Positions 41,106-50,418 of a DNA stretch of 54,327 nucleotides are shown piece after piece. Origin of the DNA: CAZOZK01 sp964584245 (lineage in GTDB: Bacteria > Patescibacteriota > Microgenomatia > UBA1400 > PJMF01); assembly GCA_964584245.1 (NCBI GenBank), contig CAZOZK010000001.1:1-54327 (forward strand), read 5' to 3'. How positions within the stretch are numbered: the first letter of the stretch is position 1; each line of letters begins with the position of its first letter. Made by a program: the position numbers and the translations under genes. Below the pieces are notes generated by a model that was not told the origin of the DNA, searched no databases, and saw only the letters and a list, made by a program, of their open reading frames with translations.

Positions 41106-43736
41106 ATGTATAACCCTCAAGAAATCGAAACCAAATGGCTGGATTTATGGGAGCAGTGGCAGTTATTCCAGCAAACAGAGCAGGGTGGTGCGCTTGGGCT
41201 TACTGGAGCTGATAAAACAACCGGCGAGTTATCTGCTGAAAAAAAAACCGATCAAATCAAAGAAAAAATCTATTTATTATTTGCATTTGCCTATCCTTCT
41301 GGATCTGGTTTACACGTTGGTCATGCCGAGTCGAAGACAGCACTGGACATTTTAGCTAGATTTCATCGAATGAATGGCAAGGATGTGTTTTTCCCAGTTG
41401 GCTGGGATGCGTTTGGTTTACCAGCCGAAAACTATGCAATTAAAACGGGAATTCCTCCTGCAGAAACTACCAAAAACGCGATCAATACTTTTCGTCGCCA
41501 GATCAAGCGCTTGGCTATTTCGTATGATTGGGCAAATGAAATTGCAACCTGTCACCCAGGCTACTATAAGTGGACTCAGTGGTTGTTTTTACAGATGCTT
41601 GCCAAGGATATTGCCTACAAAAAAATTGGCTTTGTGAACTGGTGCCCTTCGTGCCAGACCGTTTTGGCCAATGAACAAGTTGTAAATGGTGAGTGTGAGC
41701 GCTGTGGAACTCAAGTAATTCAAAAAGAAATGGACCAGTGGTTTTTCCGCATCACCAAGTATCAAGATGAATTGATTTCTGGTTTGGAAGAAGTAGATTG
41801 GCCACATGCTACTAAGCAACAACAGCTCAATTGGATTGGCAAAAAAACTGGTGTGGAGATTACCTATAAGGTTGTGGATGAAGCTGGACAGGCTATAACT
41901 GGCAAAGATCAAATTAACTCGATTACGTGCTTTACCACTCGAGCTGAAACAAATTTCGGTGCGACATTTGTGGTTTTGGCCCCAGAGCATGCTTTTTCTA
42001 AACAAGTGGCCAAAAATTCTACTGAAGTTGCTCAATACCTCGAGCAAGCTGGAACTAAAACTGAATTAGAGCGCCAACAAGATGGTAAAAAGAAGACGGG
42101 TGCGTTCACCGGTTTTTATGCCTTGAATCCATTAACTAATTCCAAGAAGCCGATTTGGGTGTCCGACTTCGTACTTGGCGGTTTTGGCACTGGCGCAGTA
42201 GTCGGTGTACCTGGTCACGACACTCGGGATTTCGAGTTTGCGAAGACATTTGAGATTCCTGTTACTCGAGTTGTTGCTGGGCCTGAGGGTGAGACCGCTC
42301 CTATTACTGAGGTTTCTCAAGTCCAAGAAGAAGCTGGAGTTATGATGAACTCTGGATTTTTGGATGGCCTTGATACGGCAGTAGCACAAGAAAAAATTGC
42401 CGATTATCTCGAGGAAAAGGGGTTCGGAAAACGAGTTACTACCTATCGCCTGCGCGATTGGTTGATTTCGCGCCAACGCTATTGGGGTGCGCCAATTCCT
42501 GTGATTTATGATCCTGAAGGCACAGCTCATCCTATAGTGGAAGCTGCACTGCCTTGGGAATTGCCTACAGATGTAGATTACAATCCCAAAGGCATCTCAC
42601 CTCTGGCATCTTCGAAGGAATTTTTGGAGCGAACCGAGCAATATGCGGTGAAGTATCACTCAGAGCTCATTGCCCAAAAAGGCTGGGATCCCTCAGGCAA
42701 AGGTTGGCGACCAGAGTTTGACACCATGGATACCTTCGTTGATTCAAGTTGGTATTACTTGCGATATCTGGATGCCCGCAACGAGACCGTCTTTGCTCAA
42801 AAAGAACAGTTAGCTAGATGGTTACCGGTGGATTTTTACATGATTGGTCCTGAACATATAGTACTGCACTTGTTATACTCTCGATTTTTTACAAAATTCT
42901 TACGCGACGAAGGGTACTTGAAAATTAATGAGCCATTCAAAAAAATGCGCCATCAAGGCATGATTTTGGGTCCAGACCACCGCAAGATGAGTAAAAGTAA
43001 GGGAAATGTCATCAATCCAGATGATATTATCGAGAAATTTGGTGCTGATACCTTGCGCGTGTACGAAATGTTTATGGGTCCAATTGAGGCGGATAAGCCT
43101 TGGGATACTCGAGCTGTCGTTGGAGTGTACAAATTTCTGCAACGAGTGAATGATCTGGTGGAGCAGCATTGTTTGGGACAAGATTCTGATCAAGGGACTA
43201 GTCAAGAAGCCTCAAGTTTTGATGATGATGTCCGCCGAAAACTACACCAAACAATCCAAAAAGTGAGTATAGATATTCCTCAATTAAAATTTAACACCGC
43301 AATCGCTTCCATGATGGAATGTTTGAATATTTGGGAAAAATCGTATCGAGCTGCCTCAAAGCCAGTTGTCCCGGTGAGCGATGTTTTGGCCTGGGTTGGA
43401 ATGCTCGCGCCATTCGCTCCGTTTATGGCTGAAGAGCTGTACTCGAGAGTGATCAGTGCTCAAAAGAGTGTTCAAGGTGAAAAATCTGTGCATCTTAGTA
43501 CTTGGCCAGAGTTTGATTCAAAATTGGTTATTTTTGATGATACCCAAATTCCAATCCAAGTAAATGGCAAAGTTCGCGCTCAATTAATACTGAGTACAAA
43601 AGATATCCAAAATGCTGAGTTTGTTATAGAACAAGCAAAGCAACTTGAAGTTGTTCAAACCTGGCTAGAGGGTAAGAAACTATTCAAGGAGATCTATATT
43701 CCAGGCAAGATTGTTAATTTTGCGGTGGGCGAATAG
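41106..43736 (+). CDS. leuS: Leucyl-tRNA synthetase
   Basis: Charges tRNA-Leu with leucine; class I synthetase. Signatures: HVGH (H70) as the HIGH motif, a zinc-type module with CPSC at ~180 and CERC at ~198, the CP1 editing domain with FTTRAETNFGATFVVLAPEH at ~275 (TTRxET, so editing is plausible), WISRQRYWGAPIP before the second half, KMSKSKGN at K627, the anticodon-binding helical domain, and the C-terminal VNGKVRAQLIL module. Length 876, normal for the bacterial enzyme. The N-terminal region has a small extra insertion (~22-45) between the first helix and the HVGH segment. Start at ATG 41106 agrees with the extended -10. Divergent from the surface operon with a 46-bp gap. Confidence 0.98.
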   Translation: MYNPQEIETKWLDLWEQWQLFQQTEQGGALGLTGADKTTGELSAEKKTDQIKEKIYLLFAFAYPSGSGLHVGHAESKTALDILARFHRMNGKDVFFPVGWDAFGLPAENYAIKTGIPPAETTKNAINTFRRQIKRLAISYDWANEIATCHPGYYKWTQWLFLQMLAKDIAYKKIGFVNWCPSCQTVLANEQVVNGECERCGTQVIQKEMDQWFFRITKYQDELISGLEEVDWPHATKQQQLNWIGKKTGVEITYKVVDEAGQAITGKDQINSITCFTTRAETNFGATFVVLAPEHAFSKQVAKNSTEVAQYLEQAGTKTELERQQDGKKKTGAFTGFYALNPLTNSKKPIWVSDFVLGGFGTGAVVGVPGHDTRDFEFAKTFEIPVTRVVAGPEGETAPITEVSQVQEEAGVMMNSGFLDGLDTAVAQEKIADYLEEKGFGKRVTTYRLRDWLISRQRYWGAPIPVIYDPEGTAHPIVEAALPWELPTDVDYNPKGISPLASSKEFLERTEQYAVKYHSELIAQKGWDPSGKGWRPEFDTMDTFVDSSWYYLRYLDARNETVFAQKEQLARWLPVDFYMIGPEHIVLHLLYSRFFTKFLRDEGYLKINEPFKKMRHQGMILGPDHRKMSKSKGNVINPDDIIEKFGADTLRVYEMFMGPIEADKPWDTRAVVGVYKFLQRVNDLVEQHCLGQDSDQGTSQEASSFDDDVRRKLHQTIQKVSIDIPQLKFNTAIASMMECLNIWEKSYRAASKPVVPVSDVLAWVGMLAPFAPFMAEELYSRVISAQKSVQGEKSVHLSTWPEFDSKLVIFDDTQIPIQVNGKVRAQLILSTKDIQNAEFVIEQAKQLEVVQTWLEGKKLFKEIYIPGKIVNFAVGE

Positions 43737-43793
43737 GTTCTAACTTGATTTACTTTTCGTGATTTGTGTCATGGTGGTGTCATTGTTGTTCGC

Positions 43794-43799
43794 TACAGT
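43794..43799 (+). promoter_or_regulatory. -10-like TACAGT before comEA
   Basis: TACAGT ends 6 nt before ATG 43806. AAGGA is present but only 1 nt from the ATG, too close to act as a Shine-Dalgarno, so a leaderless start is the simpler reading. Confidence 0.35.
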
Positions 43800-43805
43800 A
43801 AGGAC

Positions 43806-44735
43806 ATGACAGAACCCTTATCATTTTTCTCAAAAAAAGTAGAACCTTCAAAGGTTGAGCCTCAACAAAGCTTTGTAAGTTCGCTAGAAGGGAATTTTCT
43901 CGATAGGATACGCGCATTGTTACGCAATTTCCTTGGACAGATGCGTGATGTGGGTTTTAGTCCACTGCTTGGTCTAAGCATATTCTTGGTGATCTGCGGT
44001 ATATCTATTAGTACCTACTCTGTATTTAGGTTGCAATCAGATAGTCATTTGGTCTGTGTTTCTAGTGGAGAGCTGATATCTAGTATTGATGCTTCAACAA
44101 TTACTCAAGAGACTGAGTCAGATGCTGATTCAAATAATGAATCAATAAATGATGTAGGGGAAAGTGATATTTCTTCTGAAAAAAGTGAGCAAAAAAGCAT
44201 TTTAGTTACTATCGACATCTCTGGTGCTGTAAAAAAACCAGGTTTATATCATCTCTCCGCAGATACAAGGGTGGGGGATGCAATTGCTGCGGCCGGTGGA
44301 TTGTCTAGTCAAGCAAGTGCTGTTGAGGTAGCCCAGTCAATGAATTTAGCAAGCAAGATAAAAGATGGACAGAAGATGTACGTTCCTTTTATTGGAGAAG
44401 ATCTTTCTGTCATTTTGAGAAAGGAACAATCTGTAGCTTCTGCTTTGGATAATCCAAACGGTGGAGTAGTTCAAACTTCTACACAAAATGGAGATGATAC
44501 AAATTCTGGAGTAACCAAAACTGATTCAAATCCTCCAACTGATGCTGGAGGATCCACAAAAATTTCCATAAATTCGGCTTCAGCAACGCAATTAATGGAG
44601 TTAAAGGGGATTGGGGAAAAAAGAGCCGCTGACATAATTGCTGGAAGACCCTATGAAAAAATTGATGACCTACTAGTGAAGGGAATTTTAACGCAGAGTT
44701 TGTTTACGAGTTTGGAGAATGACATGACGCTTTAG
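43806..44735 (+). CDS. comEA: ComEA-like DNA-binding competence protein
   Basis: Receives transforming DNA at the outer face of the membrane and passes it to the ComEC channel. 309 residues: cytoplasmic N-terminus, one membrane segment (~52-75), an acidic Ser-rich linker, an SLBB beta-grasp domain (~132-197, ISGAVKKPGLYHLSADTRV), a Thr/Asn-rich linker, and a helix-hairpin-helix pair at the C-terminus (~252-309, INSASATQLMELKGIGEKRA). I chose ATG 43806, because the upstream in-frame extension (from ~43764) has no signal and the -10 at 43794 fits this start. It follows leuS by 69 nt and precedes comEC by 168 nt. Confidence 0.9.
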   Translation: MTEPLSFFSKKVEPSKVEPQQSFVSSLEGNFLDRIRALLRNFLGQMRDVGFSPLLGLSIFLVICGISISTYSVFRLQSDSHLVCVSSGELISSIDASTITQETESDADSNNESINDVGESDISSEKSEQKSILVTIDISGAVKKPGLYHLSADTRVGDAIAAAGGLSSQASAVEVAQSMNLASKIKDGQKMYVPFIGEDLSVILRKEQSVASALDNPNGGVVQTSTQNGDDTNSGVTKTDSNPPTDAGGSTKISINSASATQLMELKGIGEKRAADIIAGRPYEKIDDLLVKGILTQSLFTSLENDMTL

Positions 44736-44903
44736 TCCATGTAAGGAGCTAAATAATTATAGGATTTTTGTTATAGGTTTCTCATAAATCAAGTGAGAAA
44801 TTGAGAAAAAAATCGAGGTAAAAAATAAATCACAAATAACTAAAAAATAATGTGAATATCTCTAAAATCGACACGAATATATCAAAAGATACCAAAATTA
44901 GAT

Positions 44904-46565
44904 ATGTTAATAGCGAATAAAAATAGTGTATTAAGATTTCTTTTGTTAATTTTAGTACTAGTAATATCGATGCGTAATTTGCAATTAATACCAAAAGCGG
45001 ACATTCTGTCAGAATTGTTGCTATTTGTTCCGAAACCTATCTCTTCGTTTTTTTTCGGTGATTCAAGTATATTTCATTTATATAAATACATCGATAATGA
45101 TAATAATATATCATTTTTGTATTTTTTTTCTAAAAGCTCACAATTTTGTTTATTTCGTTGGCGTGATCTGGAATTTTCAATTCCGGATTGCGAAAATATA
45201 AAATTAGGCAGTATTTTTCGCATTTCTGGCAGTATTGGGCAAGTTATTGCTAACCAAGAAAATGGTCAAAAACGCTTGCTGATTCAATCAATCAAATCTG
45301 TGAACACTTTTGACGATTCGGATATATCTTTGTTTGATAGAACCATAGTGATACTTAGTCCACTTTTACGCGCTTTATCTACTTATAGGATATTTTTACG
45401 TACCGGTATGGAAGAATCATTCAGCCCACCGACCTATTCATTTTTAGCTGCGATGATGTTGGGCGATAAGTCATTGTTGGAGGAATCAACACGTCACATA
45501 TTTAAAATTACAGGGTCGTTACATGTGCTTGCGGTTTCTGGCATGCATTTAAGCCTTCTGTTTGATATGTTGCAAAGGGCATCAAGCCGATTTCAACGTA
45601 TTGTACGAATTTTTTCTCAAGTAGTACTCATCATTTTATATTCAATTATGGTTGGTGGTGGTGCATCAGTATTTCGAGCACTCGGAATGGTGCTTTTTCG
45701 CATAATTGGCTCTTCATTACTTTATCGTCAAATACATGCAGGGCACTCACTTTTTGTAGTAGTAGTGGTAATGCTTATGCTAAACAGTTGGTACCTCACA
45801 CAAGTAGGTTTCCAGTTGTCGGTTTGCGCAACTGGAATAATCATTGGGTATTTGATTTTTAAGAAAAAGATTTCGGCTGTAAAAATGAAACATCAGCAGA
45901 ACTCTACAAGTTCTGATCAAGATATGTCTAGGTGGGCTGTTTTGATGGGATCATTACCATCAGAACAATCAGAGTTGCCAAACAGTATTGAGGATCCCGA
46001 TCTAGATTTAGATCTAGATGAAGGCACAGATCTAGGCCAACAGATCAAGAAACTTTCAGTTGGATTCGTGAACGCAACAAAGGAATACCTCAAGGAGACG
46101 GTGATAATTGGAATAGTAATCCAGGTTTTTCTTGCACCCTTACTCTGGTGGCATTTTGGAGAAGTAAGTTGGGTGGGAGTCTTGGCGGGACCAGCCAGTT
46201 TGTGGCTAGTCCCGCCACTCTTCCTCTGCACATTTATGTTTATTGGCCTCTATACCTGTATCCAAGCCATATCAAGCATCAGCACACTTTTCCAATCTCT
46301 ATTTATTTTGGTCCCACTATCATACTTCCTCAAGATACTGGTGCTATTCCTACAATTCATCTTACTTTTCATCAACTTAGCCATAGAAATCTTCTCAACT
46401 ACATTTCTTTTTATCCTTTCCCAGCTTACAGTTCTCACTCAAGACTGGGCTTTGCTCATCTGGCCAGATTTTGGCATTCAACAGTCATTCCTCTGGTATA
46501 CAGCCCTAGTCTGTTTTGTATATGCCTACTCAAGGTACCTCACAAGAAAGAATACTCATGCTTAG
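44904..46565 (+). CDS. comEC: ComEC-type DNA uptake channel protein, channel domain only
   Basis: Membrane channel that carries single-stranded DNA into the cell. 553 residues with about nine or ten membrane segments. The ComEC/Rec2 competence-domain landmark is VLAVSGMHLSLLFDM at ~210, preceded by MLGDKSLLEESTRHIFKITG. The N-terminal part holds an OB-fold/DUF4131-like segment (FLYFFSKSSQFCLFRW...). The metallo-beta-lactamase domain that ends most ComEC proteins is absent and is instead encoded by the overlapping next gene. The first ~1 kb is distinctly AT-rich, with an acidic loop (DPDLDLDLDEGTD) near ~370. ATG 44904 has no clear Shine-Dalgarno. Confidence 0.88.
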   Translation: MLIANKNSVLRFLLLILVLVISMRNLQLIPKADILSELLLFVPKPISSFFFGDSSIFHLYKYIDNDNNISFLYFFSKSSQFCLFRWRDLEFSIPDCENIKLGSIFRISGSIGQVIANQENGQKRLLIQSIKSVNTFDDSDISLFDRTIVILSPLLRALSTYRIFLRTGMEESFSPPTYSFLAAMMLGDKSLLEESTRHIFKITGSLHVLAVSGMHLSLLFDMLQRASSRFQRIVRIFSQVVLIILYSIMVGGGASVFRALGMVLFRIIGSSLLYRQIHAGHSLFVVVVVMLMLNSWYLTQVGFQLSVCATGIIIGYLIFKKKISAVKMKHQQNSTSSDQDMSRWAVLMGSLPSEQSELPNSIEDPDLDLDLDEGTDLGQQIKKLSVGFVNATKEYLKETVIIGIVIQVFLAPLLWWHFGEVSWVGVLAGPASLWLVPPLFLCTFMFIGLYTCIQAISSISTLFQSLFILVPLSYFLKILVLFLQFILLFINLAIEIFSTTFLFILSQLTVLTQDWALLIWPDFGIQQSFLWYTALVCFVYAYSRYLTRKNTHA

Positions 46566-47547
46566 CTCAATTAAACTTAGTAAATCTAGCCTGTCACCTC
46601 TATTTTTCGCAATCAGTGCCTTGGTCCTCACAATCGCTCAAATATTCCTGCTGCTCAACATTCTCACAATTTGGCCAGCCGATACTTCAAAAGTCATTTT
46701 TTGTGATGTGGGACAGGGTGATGCAGTGCTTATTCAGCAAGGATTTACTCAAGTACTAGTTGACGCTGGACCAAGCCCGGCCAAAGTGTTTACTTGCCTG
46801 AATAGACATATCCCTTGGTTTAATTCCAGGCTAGATTTAGCAGTTGCTACGCACCCTGACTTTGATCATATTGGAGCATTCCAAGCCGTTATGCCGAGAT
46901 TTTCGATATCTGAGCTGATGTTAGTGGAGGATGCAAAAACCAGTGACGGATTTCAGAGCTTTCGCGAGGCTGTCTTGAGTAAAAAATCACAACGAACTAA
47001 GCTGACATTTCCCACTGCAGGGGATAAGGGTAGTATAACCAGCTCAATCGAGTATCTAGTATTGTCACCTCAAGATGATGCAGGCGCAAACTCAACAAAA
47101 AGTCAGTTGCCCTCGGTGTTTTCACCCACACTGACCGAAACAACACTATCGGACGCTCTAACACAACATGAACAGTCAATAAAAAACTATAATGACGGAT
47201 CTATCAGTCTAATACTGGACATAGATGGAGTGAAAATAATGCTAACAGGGGACATAGAAGAGGCAACAGAAAGAGCAATAGAACGATCAAACATGCTAAC
47301 AAAAGTTAACATCTTAAAAGTAGCCCACCACGGGGCAAAAACAAGTTCAACAGCAACGTTTTTAGCGAAAGTAACCCCCGAACAATCAATCATTTCAGCA
47401 GGGGTAGATAACAAATACGGACATCCCACAAACGAGGTCATTACTCGACTAGAGCAGTTAAAGAGCCAGATATGGCGAACAGATTTGCAGGGAGAAATCA
47501 GAGTGCAAATCCGAGATGGTGAATATCAAATCACAAGTCAAAAATAA
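46558..47547 (+). CDS. ComEC C-terminal metallo-beta-lactamase domain as a separate protein
   Basis: 329 residues from ATG 46558, which overlaps the comEC stop by 8 nt; GAAAG-type sequence lies before it. An earlier in-frame ATG at 46516 would overlap comEC more. An N-terminal membrane segment (~11-40) is followed by FCDVGQGDAVLIQQG, VDAGP, ATHPDFDHIGAF (the metal-binding HxDxDH), MLTGDIEE and KVAHHGAKTSS, then STAGVDNKYGHP-like landmarks. This order is that of the ComEC C-terminal hydrolase, which is thought to degrade the non-transported DNA strand. All metal ligands look present, so it should be active. Together with the upstream gene it makes one complete, split ComEC. Confidence 0.9.
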   Translation: MLSSIKLSKSSLSPLFFAISALVLTIAQIFLLLNILTIWPADTSKVIFCDVGQGDAVLIQQGFTQVLVDAGPSPAKVFTCLNRHIPWFNSRLDLAVATHPDFDHIGAFQAVMPRFSISELMLVEDAKTSDGFQSFREAVLSKKSQRTKLTFPTAGDKGSITSSIEYLVLSPQDDAGANSTKSQLPSVFSPTLTETTLSDALTQHEQSIKNYNDGSISLILDIDGVKIMLTGDIEEATERAIERSNMLTKVNILKVAHHGAKTSSTATFLAKVTPEQSIISAGVDNKYGHPTNEVITRLEQLKSQIWRTDLQGEIRVQIRDGEYQITSQK

Positions 47548-47962
47548 GTACAAAAGTAGATAAAAAACAGAACATGACAGCAATACGTAGCTTTGTAAAT
47601 ACATTGATGTATTGTGACAGAGTATAAAAATCGAGTTAAATACCAACACAAAAAACGGGATAAAAAAATAAAAGTTTCGCTTTTACTTCGGAGTTGAGCT
47701 TGTTAAAGTGCGTTATACTTACTCTTTCATATTTCAAAACTTCGTGCAAGTAGTAAAAATTACTATATGCTTTTTTCTTACTAAATTGAGTTTAATTTGT
47801 ATTTTTTAATCATTTTACTCTAGTAAAATTCTGTTCAATACTATTTTTTAGCTTTGATTTCAACATATCAAATTAACCATAAATCTTGAGTAACTTAAAG
47901 TTTATCCAACTTTATACGCCATCATTTTTCAGCACTCAGCCTTCAAACAGTATTAAATCGAT

Positions 47963-47999
47963 ACACATCGGATGTGTAGCAAAGCACGGCGGTAGTGCT
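47963..47999. ncRNA. Tandem hairpins, possible small RNA or protein-binding site
   Basis: ACACATC-G-GATGTGT (47963-47977) is a near-perfect palindrome, and AGCAC (47983-47987) pairs with GTGCT (47995-47999) around GGCGGTA. They stand out as GC-richer structure in an AT-rich gap. No T run follows, so this is not an ordinary terminator. Confidence 0.25.
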
Positions 48000-48172
48000 G
48001 TAGGGGATTTAACACAAACAAAACACGAATATTTGACTTATTATTTAAATATCACAAAAAGGCCACCATATTGAGTACATTTTTTTTGCCATAAAACATA
48101 CAAAAATTAACGCAATCAACCAACCATCATTGAGTAAAAAAAGTGCTCAAAAATATTCGGTTTTATTTCGCA

Positions 48173-48201
48173 TTGGAGATTTCTATACATCCTGTTACAA
48201 T
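48173..48201 (+). promoter_or_regulatory. Promoter of the M16 peptidase gene
   Basis: TTGGAG (48173-48178) and TACAAT (48196-48201), 17 bp apart. The start would be near 48208, leaving a leader of about 6 nt before ATG 48214 with no Shine-Dalgarno. Confidence 0.5.
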
Positions 48202-48213
48202 TGCTGATATCTT

Positions 48214-49539
48214 ATGATTACCCCACACATCACAACACTTTCAAATGGACTTCGAGTGATTCAAATTCCCATGCAGACGATGAAATCGGTCACTGTGCTG
48301 GCACTCACAAATACCGGTTCACGCTATGAAGACCCAGCTCAATTTGGTATTGCTCACTTTTTTGAACATATGGTATTCAAAGGAACCAACGCATATCCAA
48401 CTGCGCAGGATCTCGCTATAGCTGTTGATAGTATCGGTGCCAATTTCAATGCGTTCACTAGCAAAGAATACACTGGCTATTATGTCCACGCAGCAGCCCA
48501 GCATATGAATCTAGCACTAGACGTGGTTTCTGACATGTTGCTGACACCAAAATTGCGTCAAGAAGACATAGATCGAGAAAAAGGCGTGATTATTGAAGAG
48601 ATCAACATGTATGTGGACACTCCACCAAGCCATATTGCCAATAAATTCGACCAAATGGTGTTCAAGCAGAGTGGACTGGAGCATGACATCCTCGGGTTTA
48701 AAGAAACTGTCTCGAGTATGACCACTGCAGATTTCGAGTCATTTTTGCAAAAATGGTATGGACATTCAAATATAGTATTAGTTGTTGCGGGTGATGCGAG
48801 TGAGGTGGGAACACCAGCCACTCTCGAGAAAATCGAAGCTGCTTTTTCAAAGAAAACGAATGGAAAACGAGAAAATTCAAAAGAAATACTCGAGAAGAGT
48901 AGGGGAATCACAAACTCAAAGTACGAACTCTCAGCGGATACTGCCATCCATATTGAACACAGAGCCACCGAACAGGCTCACTTTATTGCCGGATGGTCCG
49001 CACTCAAACGCAATGACCCTCGACGATTTGCCCTTGGCCTTCTCAACACAATTGTCGGCTCAAACATGAGTTCCAGGCTTTTTACAGAGGTTCGCGAAAA
49101 ACGCGGCTTGTGTTACTACGTCAATTCTTCAGTAGACCAATACCATGACGCTGGCTTGTTTGGTGCATCTGCAGGGGTGGATCCAAAGCGAATCGATGAG
49201 GCTATCAAAGTTACTTTAGATGAGTTTTATCAAGTTGCATCTGGAAAACGGCCAATCACCAGTAAAGAACTGGAAATGTCCAAGGAATATATTGCCGGTA
49301 AGTTGGTGCTCGGGCTTGAGGATTCACAAAGTGTTGCCCAATTCTTTGGCATGAAAGAGCTGCTACTTGGCGAAATTGAAACACCAGAAAGTATTTTGGA
49401 AAAATATCGCGCGGTCCAACTCGATGACATTGCAGCACTGGCAGCAGAAATTATCAATTCAAAACAAACAAAATTTGCGATTATTGGCCCGTACACGCAG
49501 GAAAATGATCACGATAGATTTGCCGCACTCATGAATTAA
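48214..49539 (+). CDS. M16 family zinc peptidase (processing-peptidase-like)
   Basis: Metallopeptidase of the pitrilysin/MPP family. The inverted zinc motif HFFEH (H48, E51, H52) is followed 76 residues later by the third ligand E129 (IIEEINMY), the exact spacing of the family. The second half carries the RxxY-type segment REKRGLCYYVNSS. 441 residues, the usual size for a single-chain bacterial M16B enzyme. No signal peptide, so it is probably cytoplasmic, degrading peptides. ATG 48214 agrees with the promoter upstream. ndk follows 53 nt later but has its own ribosome site. Confidence 0.95.
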   Translation: MITPHITTLSNGLRVIQIPMQTMKSVTVLALTNTGSRYEDPAQFGIAHFFEHMVFKGTNAYPTAQDLAIAVDSIGANFNAFTSKEYTGYYVHAAAQHMNLALDVVSDMLLTPKLRQEDIDREKGVIIEEINMYVDTPPSHIANKFDQMVFKQSGLEHDILGFKETVSSMTTADFESFLQKWYGHSNIVLVVAGDASEVGTPATLEKIEAAFSKKTNGKRENSKEILEKSRGITNSKYELSADTAIHIEHRATEQAHFIAGWSALKRNDPRRFALGLLNTIVGSNMSSRLFTEVREKRGLCYYVNSSVDQYHDAGLFGASAGVDPKRIDEAIKVTLDEFYQVASGKRPITSKELEMSKEYIAGKLVLGLEDSQSVAQFFGMKELLLGEIETPESILEKYRAVQLDDIAALAAEIINSKQTKFAIIGPYTQENDHDRFAALMN

Positions 49540-49557
49540 TCAAAGTAGTATTAGTAG

Positions 49558-49563
49558 TATAAT
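49558..49563 (+). promoter_or_regulatory. -10-like TATAAT upstream of ndk
   Basis: TATAAT with no clear -35, about 29 nt before ATG 49593. A start near 49570 would give a leader of ~23 nt that includes AAAGGA. Weak on its own. Confidence 0.35.
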
Positions 49564-49592
49564 TAAAAAAAATAAGATTCTGAAAGGAACGC

Positions 49593-50060
49593 ATGAAGCG
49601 AACAGCTGTATTAGTCAAACCAGATGGTATGCAACGAGGTTTAATTGGTGAAATTATTTCACGATTTGAACGAAAAGGCCTCAAGTTAGTTGGACTTAAA
49701 ATGGTCCAATTATCAGATGAGATGCTCTCAGATTGGTACGCAGAACACAAAGATAAGTCATTTTTTGGCGATTTGAAGTCATTTATGGCAACTATGCCAA
49801 TCGTGGCTATGGTTTGGGAAGGCATTGACGTTGTTCCAGTCGTTCGACATTTAGTTGGATCAACCCTCGGCCGAGACGCTGAAGCTGGTTCAATCCGCGG
49901 CGACTTCAGTATGAGTCAACAACTTAACCTTATTCACGCCTCCGCAAATGATGCAGACGCAGAGCGAGAAATCGCAATCGTGTTCGGAGCTGACGAACTC
50001 TATTCCTACACTTCTGTAGTTGATGCAGTCGTCTACGCGGAGTACGAGCGAAAAGCATAA
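49593..50060 (+). CDS. ndk: Nucleoside diphosphate kinase
   Basis: Transfers the gamma phosphate of ATP to other nucleoside diphosphates through a phospho-histidine. TAVLVKPDGMQRGLIGEI at the start and NLIHAS with catalytic H115 are intact; RHLVGSTLGRDAEAGSIRGDF corresponds to the family's GxTxPxxAxPGTIRGDF segment. 155 residues, a little longer than the usual ~140-150. ATG 49593 has AAAGGA 5 nt upstream, which makes it one of the few genes here with a clear Shine-Dalgarno. Confidence 0.97.
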   Translation: MKRTAVLVKPDGMQRGLIGEIISRFERKGLKLVGLKMVQLSDEMLSDWYAEHKDKSFFGDLKSFMATMPIVAMVWEGIDVVPVVRHLVGSTLGRDAEAGSIRGDFSMSQQLNLIHASANDADAEREIAIVFGADELYSYTSVVDAVVYAEYERKA

Positions 50061-50116
50061 TTCGAGCTTGGCTCGCTTAGCTTAGTTTGCAATAGTAGGA
50101 TTGCAAAAATTAGGTG

Positions 50117-50188
50117 TGCCCCAGACAGGAATCGAACCTGTATCTACCACTTAGGAGGCAGTTGCTCTATCCATTGAGCTACTGAGGC
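50117..50188 (-). tRNA. tRNA-Arg (anticodon CCT)
   Basis: All four arms fold on the minus strand: acceptor GCCTCAG/CTGGGGC with one G-T pair, D arm GCTC/GAGC, anticodon stem ACTGC/GTGGT with loop CTCCTAA (anticodon CCT, reads AGG), and T arm ACAGG-TTCGATT-CCTGT. 72 nt, CCA not encoded. It lies downstream of tRNA-Pro, probably on one transcript. Confidence 0.93.
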
Positions 50189-50252
50189 CAGTTGTTGGTG
50201 CACTATTTTTGTGGTGCATGAGTTCTATTTTTGACTTTGTCAGATTTTTTTG

Positions 50253-50325
50253 TCAGAGCGGCTGGATTCGAACCAGTGACCTCTGCGTCCCGAACGCAGC
50301 ACTCTACCATCTGAGCTACGCTCTG
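50253..50325 (-). tRNA. tRNA-Pro (anticodon CGG)
   Basis: Folds on the minus strand: acceptor CAGAGCG/CGCTCTG, anticodon stem CTGCG/CGCAG with loop TTCGGGA (anticodon CGG, reads CCG), T arm CTGG-TTCGAAT-CCAG. 73 nt, CCA not encoded. Confidence 0.93.
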
Positions 50326-50345
50326 TAAGCTCTAGTTCAAAGTAT

Positions 50346-50351
50346 ATTATA
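50346..50351 (-). promoter_or_regulatory. -10 TATAAT for the tRNA pair
   Basis: TATAAT on the minus strand, 20 nt before the 5' end of tRNA-Pro. No strong -35. It would drive tRNA-Pro and tRNA-Arg together. Confidence 0.45.
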
Positions 50352-50418
50352 CCCCTTGGATAAAAGTGGACCACGGTAAAACGAGGAGCTAAAGTGACGA
50401 AACCTTCACCAAAATCAC

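Larger units (their letters stand above)
47548..48213. other. Intergenic region between comEC part 2 and the M16 peptidase
   Basis: A 666-nt AT-rich gap. It contains a weak hairpin TAAAAG/CTTTTA (47669-47685) that might end the com transcript, a pair of stronger hairpins at 47963-47999, and the M16 promoter at 48173-48201. A 62-codon frame at 47886-48074 crosses the hairpins and has no homologue I recognise or usable ribosome site. Confidence 0.55.

Noticed and set aside
47886..48074. 62-codon frame between comEC part 2 and the M16 gene
   Set aside because: Crosses two hairpins, non-ATG start, no ribosome site.
50063..50107. Terminator for ndk
   Set aside because: CGAGC/GCTCG and TTTGCAAT/ATTGCAAA can form hairpins, but neither is followed by a T run, so I did not list them as terminators.
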